Assembly (NCBI GenBank): GCA_021797795.1
Contig: JAJZZB010000014.1
Location: forward strand, 1 to 37,799
Length of the DNA: 37,799 nucleotides
Direction of reading: 5' to 3'
DNA from: Actinomycetes bacterium
Lineage (GTDB): Bacteria > Actinomycetota > Acidimicrobiia > Acidimicrobiales > Bog-793
Position 1 is the first letter of the stretch, and every line of letters starts with the position of its first letter. The notes below the pieces were generated by a model, which was not told the DNA's origin, did not search any database, and saw nothing but the letters and a program-made list of their open reading frames with translations. The position numbers and the translations under genes were made by a program. Shown in pieces: positions 23,403 to 29,857 of this stretch.

Positions 23403-24648
23403 GGGTTCGAAGGCAGTCGCCGAGGCGGTCGGGCTGTGCCGTCCCGAGGTCGTCTGCGCATACCCGATCTCGCCCCAGACCCACATCATCGAGGCCGTCG
23501 GGGCCATGGTGAAGGCCGGCCGGCTCGGCTCGTGCCAATTCATCAACGTCGAGTCCGAGTTCGCCGCCATGTCCGTCTCGATCGGCGCCTCCGCCATGGG
23601 GGCGAGGGCCTACACGGCGACCGCCAGCCAGGGGCTGTTGTTCATGGCCGAGGCGGTCTACAACGCGGCCGGTCTCGGGCTCCCGATCGTGATGACGGTC
23701 GCCAATCGGGCGATCGGGGCGCCGATCAACATCTGGAACGACCACTCCGACGCCATGTCGGTGCGGGACTCGGGCTGGATACAGCTCTTCGCCGAGACCA
23801 ACCAGGAGGCTGCCGACCTGCACATCCTCGCCTTCCGGCTCGCCGAGGAGCTGTCGGTGCCGGTCATGGTCTGCGTCGACGGCTTCGTGCTCACCCACGC
23901 CGTCGAGCGGGTGGACCTCCCCGAGCAGGACCAGGTCGACCGCTTCCTCCCACCCTTCGAGCCCCGTCAGGTGCTCGACCCCGACGAGCCCGTGACGATC
24001 GGGGCCATGGTCGGGCCGGAGGCCTTCACCGAGGTCCGCTATCTCGCCCACGCCCTGCAGCTGCAGGCCCTCGCCAGGATCCCGAGCCTCGCGACCGAGT
24101 TCGCGGCCGCCTTCGGCCGCCGAAGCGGCGGCCTCGTCCGCCCCTACCGCATGGAGGACGCCGAGACGGTCGTCCTCGCCCTCGGCTCGGTGCTCGGGAC
24201 CGTGAAGGACGCCGTCGACTCGCTGCGCGAGGCGGGCCACCGCCTCGGGGTGCTCGGGGTGACCACCTTCCGGCCCTTCCCGGCCGCCGCCATCGCCGAC
24301 GCGCTGTCGTCGGCCAGGCGGGTGGTCGTGATCGAGAAGGCCTTCTCGATCGGGGGGCACGGCATCCTCGGGGCGGACGTCGCCCTCGCCCTCGGTCGGT
24401 CCGGGCGCGACGGCCCGAGGGTGCACGACGTCGTCGCCGGGCTCGGCGGGCGTCCGATCACCGAGGCTTCGCTGCGCCGGATGCTCGCCGAGGCGAGCGA
24501 GGGGCGGCTCCCGGACTTCACCTTCCTCGACCTCGACCGCGGCCTCGTCGAGCGGGAGCTCAGGCGGATGGACGCCACCCGCCGCTCCGGGCCGAGCGCC
24601 GAGAACCTGCTTCGCGACCTCGGGGTCGCCTCCACCCGGATCGGCTGA
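23386..24648 (+). CDS. porA: Pyruvate/2-oxoacid:ferredoxin oxidoreductase, alpha subunit
   Basis: 420 residues. It has the pyrimidine-binding domain with AYPISPQTHIIE, NVESEFAAMSVSIGASAMG and TATASQGLLFMAEAVYNAAG. The domain II transketolase-C-like part is near residues 250-350 (VLALGSVLGTVKDAVD, VIEKAFSIGGHG). This is the standard PorA of PFOR, which with the beta subunit converts pyruvate and CoA to acetyl-CoA, CO2 and reduced ferredoxin. 2-oxoglutarate or other 2-oxoacids cannot be excluded by sequence, but the IWNDHSD segment fits pyruvate-type enzymes. GTG start, 17-bp overlap with the gamma gene. Confidence 0.92.
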   Translation: MLTQIEGSKAVAEAVGLCRPEVVCAYPISPQTHIIEAVGAMVKAGRLGSCQFINVESEFAAMSVSIGASAMGARAYTATASQGLLFMAEAVYNAAGLGLPIVMTVANRAIGAPINIWNDHSDAMSVRDSGWIQLFAETNQEAADLHILAFRLAEELSVPVMVCVDGFVLTHAVERVDLPEQDQVDRFLPPFEPRQVLDPDEPVTIGAMVGPEAFTEVRYLAHALQLQALARIPSLATEFAAAFGRRSGGLVRPYRMEDAETVVLALGSVLGTVKDAVDSLREAGHRLGVLGVTTFRPFPAAAIADALSSARRVVVIEKAFSIGGHGILGADVALALGRSGRDGPRVHDVVAGLGGRPITEASLRRMLAEASEGRLPDFTFLDLDRGLVERELRRMDATRRSGPSAENLLRDLGVASTRIG

Positions 24649-24656
24649 GGAGCGCC

Positions 24657-25670
24657 ATGGGCCACGAGCCAGTCAAGTTCTACCAAGTCGGCAGCTTCGC
24701 CGTCGGCAACCGCCTGCTCGACCGCGACGAGCGGACGGTGCAGTCCGACAGCGGGCGGTCGAACTCCCTCACCTCGGGCCACCGGGCCTGCCAGGGCTGT
24801 GGCGAGGCGCTCGGCGCCCGCTACGCCCTCGACGCCGCCATGCGGGCGGCGGCGGGTCGCCTCGTCGCCGCCAACGCGACGGGTTGCCTCGAGGTCTTCT
24901 CGACCCCGTACCCGGAGACCTCCTGGCAGATCCCCTGGCTCCACTCCCTCTTCGGCAACGCGCCGGCGGTCGCCACGGGCATGGCGGCCGCCTTGAAGGC
25001 CAAGGGACGGACCGACGTGCGCGTCGTCGCCCAGGCGGGCGACGGGGGCACCGTCGACATCGGCTTCGGGGCCCTGTCGGGGATGTTCGAGCGCAACGAC
25101 GACGTGCTGTTCATCTGCTACGACAACGAGGCCTACATGAACACCGGCGTCCAGCGCTCCGGCGCTACGCCGCCGGCTGCGCGCACGGCCACCACCGAGG
25201 CGATCGGCGACGAGCCCGGCAACGTCTTCGGCCAGGGCAAGAACGTGCCGATGCTGGCCGTCGCCCACGAGATCCCCTACGTCGCCACCGCCAGCGTGGC
25301 AGAGCTGCACGACCTGGAGCGCAAGGTCGAGCGGGCGATGGGCCTGCGGGGCGCCCGCTACATCCACATCCTCGTCCCCTGCCCGCTCGGCTGGCAGGCG
25401 GCCTCGTGCGACACCGTCCGCCTCGCCCGCCTGGCGGCGGAGACCGGGCTGTTCCCGCTCTTCGAGGCCGAGCACGGCCGGGTCGTCGACGTCCGGCCGA
25501 TCCGCAAGAGGGTGCCCGTCGAGGACTACCTCCGTCCCCAGGGCCGCTACAAGCACCTGTTCGGCGAGCACGGCCGCCCCGACCTCGTTGCGGCCATCCA
25601 GGAGATTGCGGACGGCAACATCGAGCGCTTCGGCCTTCTGGCCGAGGCGGTCGAGGCGGGGGCGAGATGA
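24657..25670 (+). CDS. porB: Pyruvate/2-oxoacid:ferredoxin oxidoreductase, beta subunit
   Basis: 337 residues. It has CQGCGEALGARYAL (cluster ligands C-x2-C), NATGCLEVFSTPYPETSW, the TPP/Mg motif AQAGDGGTVDIGFGALSG ... YDNEAYMNTG and the CPLGW segment corresponding to CPTGW of PorB. It carries TPP and the proximal [4Fe-4S] cluster. The ATG has GAGGAG overlapping the alpha stop codon. The stop overlaps the next start (ATGA). Third gene of the operon. Confidence 0.93.
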   Translation: MGHEPVKFYQVGSFAVGNRLLDRDERTVQSDSGRSNSLTSGHRACQGCGEALGARYALDAAMRAAAGRLVAANATGCLEVFSTPYPETSWQIPWLHSLFGNAPAVATGMAAALKAKGRTDVRVVAQAGDGGTVDIGFGALSGMFERNDDVLFICYDNEAYMNTGVQRSGATPPAARTATTEAIGDEPGNVFGQGKNVPMLAVAHEIPYVATASVAELHDLERKVERAMGLRGARYIHILVPCPLGWQAASCDTVRLARLAAETGLFPLFEAEHGRVVDVRPIRKRVPVEDYLRPQGRYKHLFGEHGRPDLVAAIQEIADGNIERFGLLAEAVEAGAR

Positions 25671-27295
25671 TGCACAAGCCGTTCGCCATCACCCTCGAGG
25701 TGGGCTCGAGCCTCACCAACCACACCGGCTCCTGGCGGGTGGAGCGGCCGGTCTACGTCGACCGCCTGCCGCCGTGCAACGACGGCTGCCCTGCCGGCGA
25801 GAACATCCAGGGCTGGCTCTACCACGCCGAGGAGGGGGACTACGAGGCCGCCTGGCGCCTCCTCGTGAAGGACAACCCCCTCCCGGCCGTCTGCGGACGC
25901 GTCTGCTACCACCCCTGTGAGACCGCCTGCAACCGGGCCGAGCTCGACGAGGCGGTCGGCATCCACGCCGTCGAGCGCTTCCTCGGCGACCGCGCCCTCG
26001 AGGCGGGCTACCGGACCGAGCCCGTCCTCCCGCCTTCTGGGCGCCGCGTCCTCGTCGTCGGGTCGGGGCCGTCCGGGCTGTCGGCTGCCTACCACCTCGC
26101 CCGCCTCGGCCACGAGGTGACGATCCACGAGGCGGCGCACGAGGCGGGCGGCATGATGCGCTACGGGATACCGAAGTACCGGCTCCCCCGCGACGTCCTC
26201 GACGCCGAGATCGGGCGGATCGTCTCGCTCGGCGTGCGGATCGAGCTCGGCAGGCGGGTGACCGACGTCGCCCGGGCGAGGCAGGAGGGGGGCTTCGACG
26301 CCGTCTTCATCGCCCTCGGGGCGCAGCTCTCGCGCCGCGCCTACCTCCCGGCGGCCGACTCGGCCCGCATCCTCGACGCCGTCTCGTTCCTCCGCAGCGC
26401 CGAGGGGGCGGACCCTCCGAGCCTCGGGCGCCGCGTCGTCGTCTACGGCGGAGGGAACACCGCCATGGACAGCGCCCGGACCGCCAAGCGCCTCGGTGCG
26501 AGCGACGCCGTCATCGTCTACCGGCGGACCCGCGACCGGATGCCGGCCCACGAGAGCGAGCTCGAGGAGGCCCTCGCCGAAGGGATCACGATGAGCTGGC
26601 TCTCCACGATCGAGCGGGTCGAGGATGGCTCGGTCGTGATCGAGAAGATGACCCTCGACGACACCGGCTTCCCCCAGCCGACGGGGGAGTACGAGACTCT
26701 CGGGGCCGACACCGTCGTCCTCGCCCTCGGGCAGGAGACCGACCTGTCGGCGGTCGAGCGCCTGGCGGACGTCTCGGTGCGAGACGGCGGGCTCGAGGTG
26801 GGCGAGGACATGATGACCGGCCACCCGGGCATCTTCGCCGGAGGCGACATGGTGCCGGCCGAGAGGACCGTCACCGTCGCCATCGGCCACGGCAAGCGGG
26901 CGGCGCGCTCGATCGACGCCTACCTGAGAGGGGAGCGCTCCACGCGTCCGGGCCGCCATGAGCTCGCCCGCTACGACCGGCTCAACACCTGGTACTACGC
27001 CGACGCGCCGAAGACGGTCCAGCCCGAGCTCGAGACCGTCCGGCGCGCGTCCACCTTCGACGAGGTCGTCGGCGGCCTCGACGCCGACAACGCCCTGTTC
27101 GAGGCCCGCAGGTGCCTGTCGTGCGGGAACTGCTTCGAGTGCGACAACTGCTTCGGCGTCTGTCCCGACAACGCCGTGGTGAAGCTCGGCCAGGGCAAGC
27201 GGTACGCCTTCGACTACGACTACTGCAAGGGGTGCGGCATCTGCGTCGCCGAGTGCCCCTGCGGGGCGATCGTGATGGAGCCGGAGATGATCTGA
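25667..27295 (+). CDS. NADPH-dependent oxidoreductase (GltD-like) fused to a 2[4Fe-4S] ferredoxin domain
   Basis: About 542 residues. Residues 35-115 form a GltD/DPD-type cysteine-rich domain (CNDGCPAGENI, CGRVCYHPCETACNR). Residues 120-440 form a two-dinucleotide-binding flavoprotein with FAD motif GSGPSGLSAAYHLA and NADPH motif YGGGNTAMDSARTAKRLG plus the VYRR(T)RDRMPA loop. Residues 485-542 form a PorD-like ferredoxin with two Cys clusters (CLSCGNCFECDNCFGVCP and YCKGCGICVAECPCG). It therefore combines the delta (ferredoxin) subunit with an NADPH:ferredoxin oxidoreductase and can link PFOR electrons to NADP(H). It starts at ATG 25667, 4-bp overlap with porB. Last gene of the operon. Confidence 0.88.
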   Translation: MMHKPFAITLEVGSSLTNHTGSWRVERPVYVDRLPPCNDGCPAGENIQGWLYHAEEGDYEAAWRLLVKDNPLPAVCGRVCYHPCETACNRAELDEAVGIHAVERFLGDRALEAGYRTEPVLPPSGRRVLVVGSGPSGLSAAYHLARLGHEVTIHEAAHEAGGMMRYGIPKYRLPRDVLDAEIGRIVSLGVRIELGRRVTDVARARQEGGFDAVFIALGAQLSRRAYLPAADSARILDAVSFLRSAEGADPPSLGRRVVVYGGGNTAMDSARTAKRLGASDAVIVYRRTRDRMPAHESELEEALAEGITMSWLSTIERVEDGSVVIEKMTLDDTGFPQPTGEYETLGADTVVLALGQETDLSAVERLADVSVRDGGLEVGEDMMTGHPGIFAGGDMVPAERTVTVAIGHGKRAARSIDAYLRGERSTRPGRHELARYDRLNTWYYADAPKTVQPELETVRRASTFDEVVGGLDADNALFEARRCLSCGNCFECDNCFGVCPDNAVVKLGQGKRYAFDYDYCKGCGICVAECPCGAIVMEPEMI

Positions 27296-27644
27296 GCCCC
27301 GCTCGGCCCGCGCTCGGGCGAGCATGCCAGCGCCGACGCGGACGGTCGCCACGGCGGCGGCGATGAGGCGAGCGCTCGCTGTAGGCGCCCCACGACGGAT
27401 GGTCCGCCGTGCCCGGGCCGCAGACGAAGATGGTGCCCGAGTCGCGGCGGGTGGCGAGCAGGTTGAGATGGGCGTGCAACCGCTCAGGCCGGGCGTGGTC
27501 CCCGCTGCCCGAGAGCCGCGCCTTTCGATGCTCGGCTCCAAGGGCCTCCCGGGCGAGCGGGCTGTCGCGCAGGCGGGTCTGCCCGAGGGCGAGGTGGTCC
27601 GCCATCGGTCATCGACCCGGGCCGGCGCACCGGCCGGCAGCCCC
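27296..27644. other. Intergenic region, possible gene remnant on the minus strand
   Basis: This 349-bp stretch lies between the convergent PFOR operon and nitroreductase gene. On the minus strand a run from about 27605 down to 27370 uses G/C at nearly every third position and reads ADHLALGQTRLRDSPLAREA and later LLATRRDSGTIFVCGPG, then loses its frame at the palindrome 27368-27379. It looks like decayed coding sequence, but I cannot name the family. A 6-bp hairpin at 27619-27634 is listed separately. Confidence 0.3.
27619..27634 (-). terminator. Possible GC-rich hairpin terminator after the nitroreductase gene
   Basis: GGCCGG-CGCA-CCGGCC forms a 6-bp perfect stem with a four-base loop, 10 bp after the nitroreductase stop codon. 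No T-tract follows, so intrinsic termination is uncertain. Confidence 0.3.
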
Positions 27645-28637
27645 TCAGCCATCCCGCAGCACGTCCTCGATCGGGCGGCGGCCGGTAGCCGGCGAGCCGT
27701 GCCCGTAGCCCATCCGCAGCACGATCTGGGGATATCCGAGCAGGCCGAGGTTGGCGGTGAGCATCGAGCGGGTGGAAGGCACCTCGATCACCTGGGTCAT
27801 GGGCGCCGCCGAGACGCCCTCGCCCGCCGCCACGAGCAGCAGCCGGCCGAGCGCCTGGCCGGTGCGCAACCAGGCGGCCGGGTCGTCGCCGTCGGTCCCG
27901 AGGATGCAGACGAGGGGATGCTCGGCCTCGGGAGGAACAGCGGAGGGCTCGGGCGGCTCGACCTTGTCCCCGTCGGGGAGGAACTCGCGCAGGCGGTAGG
28001 ACGAGGCCCGGGTGCCCCGGCCGGCGAGCGCCGGGACGGGGATGCCCTCGTCGGCCTCCGCTTGGTCGCGCACCCAGTCGCCGAGCTCCTGTTCGTAGGC
28101 GGGGTTCGCCCGCTCGATGTCGTCGGCGCGGGCGAGGAGGACGGCGGTCGACACCCGGTCGTCCGGCCGGTCGAGGTAGAGGACCCAGACCCCCTGCTCG
28201 GCCGCCGCCAGCCGCATCTTCTCCCGCAGCGCCTCGTCGACCGGGCGCTCGTCGAAGCCGCCCCGCTCGGTGTAGCGGGCGCTGGTCGAGGCGTGCAGCC
28301 GGAGCTCCTCCTCGGTCGGGGGATCGGCCTCGCCGAGGTGCAGAAGGGCGAGCAGGTCGCGGTCGGCCGGGTCGGGAAGCAGCGCGACCTCGCAGCGGAC
28401 CCCGATCGCCCGCACGGCCAGCCGGGCGAGCTCGATCGCCGCCCCGCAGCTCATGTGCAGCTCGCGCCCGAGCGGGTCGATCACCTGCAGGCTGCGGGTC
28501 CGGTCGGCCCGCACCTCGACGGCGTCGACCTCCGAAGAGGTGGCGAGGTGGCTCACGAACTGCCACGGCTGGGTGTTGTGCACCGACGGCGCACGCACGG
28601 CCGCCCGCACGACCTCGCGGAGCTGCTCGTTGTTCAT
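27645..28637 (-). CDS. Acg-family nitroreductase-like protein
   Basis: 330 residues, against 331 for mycobacterial Acg (Rv2032). The N-terminus has the family signature RAPSVHNTQPWQF, followed by the LGRELHMSCGAA segment. The C-terminal half has GLLGYPQIVLRMGYG and ends with RRPIEDVLRDG, typical of this group (Rv2032, Rv3127, Rv3131), all DosR-regulon members. The fold is nitroreductase/FMN-binding; Acg itself was reported to sequester FMN rather than reduce nitro compounds. A perfect DosR-like box lies 57 bp upstream of the ATG. It is divergent from the universal stress protein operon. Confidence 0.9.
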   Translation of the reverse strand: MNNEQLREVVRAAVRAPSVHNTQPWQFVSHLATSSEVDAVEVRADRTRSLQVIDPLGRELHMSCGAAIELARLAVRAIGVRCEVALLPDPADRDLLALLHLGEADPPTEEELRLHASTSARYTERGGFDERPVDEALREKMRLAAAEQGVWVLYLDRPDDRVSTAVLLARADDIERANPAYEQELGDWVRDQAEADEGIPVPALAGRGTRASSYRLREFLPDGDKVEPPEPSAVPPEAEHPLVCILGTDGDDPAAWLRTGQALGRLLLVAAGEGVSAAPMTQVIEVPSTRSMLTANLGLLGYPQIVLRMGYGHGSPATGRRPIEDVLRDG

Positions 28638-28680
28638 CTGGCCTCCAAAGCCGGGTCCAAGCCTGATTCAACGCTCCGAC

Positions 28681-28693
28681 GGTCCGTCGGACC
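28681..28693. promoter_or_regulatory. 13-bp palindrome next to the acg DosR-like box
   Basis: GGTCCGTCGGACC is a perfect odd-centred palindrome one base beyond the box at 28695-28708, on the gene-proximal side of the nitroreductase promoter. The same decamer GGTCCGACGG (minus strand here) also occurs 4 bp downstream of the box at 36852-36865. It may be a secondary regulator site or promoter feature. Confidence 0.35.
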
Positions 28694-28694
28694 A

Positions 28695-28708
28695 GGGCCG
28701 ATGGTCCC
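28695..28708 (-). promoter_or_regulatory. DosR/DevR-like box upstream of the acg-like gene
   Basis: Minus-strand GGGACCATCGGCCC is a perfect match to GGGnCnnnnGnCCC, 57 bp before the nitroreductase ATG. It is 44 bp (centre to centre) from the second box of the divergent promoter. Confidence 0.72.
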
Positions 28709-28738
28709 TGACGGCGAGGGCGGAGAGGGTCCGGCGTC

Positions 28739-28752
28739 GGGACCTTCGGCCC
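28739..28752 (+). promoter_or_regulatory. DosR/DevR-like box upstream of the universal stress protein operon
   Basis: GGGACCTTCGGCCC matches the pattern in full and lies 50 bp before the ATG at 28803. A GATACA (28764-28769) 11 bp downstream could be the -10 element, which would place the box over the -35 region as in DosR-activated promoters. Confidence 0.72.
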
Positions 28753-28802
28753 TGGTCCCAGCCGATACAGGATCGGCATCATCACCTGAGGAGGTTGCAC
28801 CC

Positions 28803-29282
28803 ATGACGAGAAGTGATTCGTCGGACATCTCGGCCGGCAGGGGTCGGGTGGTGGCCGGAGTCGACGACTCCGAGGGGGGGCGCGACGCCCTGCGATACGC
28901 GGCCGAGGTCGCCCGCTGGAAGGGCTGGACGCTCCACCTCGTCCACGCCTGGCACATCGGCTATCCGCTCGCGCCCTACAACATGGACGTGGCGGGGTTC
29001 GAGAAGGCGGTGCAGGAGAACGCCGAGCACGCCGCCGCCGCCATCGAGGCGGAGGTGCTCGGCGACGAGCACGGGCTCGACATCCGCCGCAGCATCGTGG
29101 AAGGCCCGGCGGCCCGGGTGCTCGTCGGCGAGAGCGCGGGGGCGGACCTCCTCGTGGTCGGCAGCCGGGGCCGGGGCGGCTTCTCGAGCCTCACCCTCGG
29201 CTCAGTCGGCCAGTCCTGTGTCCACCACGCCCACTGCCCGGTCCTCATCGTCCGGCCCCGTAGCGAGCGGGGGGCGGCGTGA
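28803..29282 (+). CDS. Universal stress protein (UspA family)
   Basis: 159 residues, a single USP domain with VVAGVDDSEGGRDALRYA at the start and the ATP-binding motif G-x2-G-x9-G-S (GSRGRGGFSSLTLGS) followed by CPVLIVRP. It belongs to the ATP-binding USP class. Many DosR-regulon genes in mycobacteria are USPs (e.g. Rv2623, Rv1996, Rv3134c). The ATG has a strong GAGGAGG. Its stop overlaps the next gene's GTG by 4 bp. First gene of a three-gene operon that ends with ADP-forming acetyl-CoA synthetase. Confidence 0.93.
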   Translation: MTRSDSSDISAGRGRVVAGVDDSEGGRDALRYAAEVARWKGWTLHLVHAWHIGYPLAPYNMDVAGFEKAVQENAEHAAAAIEAEVLGDEHGLDIRRSIVEGPAARVLVGESAGADLLVVGSRGRGGFSSLTLGSVGQSCVHHAHCPVLIVRPRSERGAA

Positions 29283-29857
29283 TCGCTCCCGAGTCGAGAA
29301 CTGACGCCAGCGCGGCGGGCAGCGGCAGCCGTCCCCGCGCCGTCTTCGTCGGCGACTTCGTCCATCTCGAGAGGGCCTTCGAGGAGGTGGCCGCCGTCCT
29401 CGCCGACGACCGGGCGGCCTGGCTGACACGCCTCAGCGGCTGGCAGACGCCCGAGTCCGAGCCCGGGGCCGGCGCAACCGGGCTCGACGGCCCCCTCCCG
29501 GCCGAGGGCGGCCCGCCAGGCGTTCTCACCGGCGTCGTCCGGATCGGCCCGACGGGGCGGGTCCCGAGCTCGGCGGTCGCGCTCAACGTCGGGCCTCCCC
29601 GGGCGCGCCCGGACACCGTCATCGTCCCGCTCGTGTGGGAGCCGCTCGTCTTCGGCCACCTTTTGCCCCGCCTCGAAGGCGACCTCGAGCTGTCGAGTCT
29701 CGGAGAGGGCGCCAGCCGTCTCGCCCTCACTGGGTGCTACCGGGCCCCGCTCGGCCAGATCGGCTTGGGGATCGACCGGCTCGGGATGCACCATGTGGCC
29801 GAGTCGTCGGTCCGCCGCTTCCTGCTCGACGTCGAGCAGGCGGTGTCGGGCGGGTGA
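29279..29857 (+). CDS. Uncharacterised FVGDF-motif protein, SRPBCC-like C-terminus (paralogue 1)
   Basis: 192 residues. After a variable leader comes AVFVGDF (residues 21-27) with LxRxFEEVA. A middle part is variable, and the C-terminal half reads WEPLVFGHLLPRLEGDLEL, SSLGEGASRLALTGCYRAPLG and IDRLGMHHVAESSVRRFLLDV. The last part resembles the terminal strands and long helix of SRPBCC/polyketide-cyclase-like proteins (inference by eye). It is clearly related to the gene at 36917-37423. No catalytic residues are recognised. The GTG start overlaps the USP stop (GTGA) and its stop overlaps the next GTG (GTGA), so it is translated together with USP and acetyl-CoA synthetase. Confidence 0.75.
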   Translation: MIAPESRTDASAAGSGSRPRAVFVGDFVHLERAFEEVAAVLADDRAAWLTRLSGWQTPESEPGAGATGLDGPLPAEGGPPGVLTGVVRIGPTGRVPSSAVALNVGPPRARPDTVIVPLVWEPLVFGHLLPRLEGDLELSSLGEGASRLALTGCYRAPLGQIGLGIDRLGMHHVAESSVRRFLLDVEQAVSGG

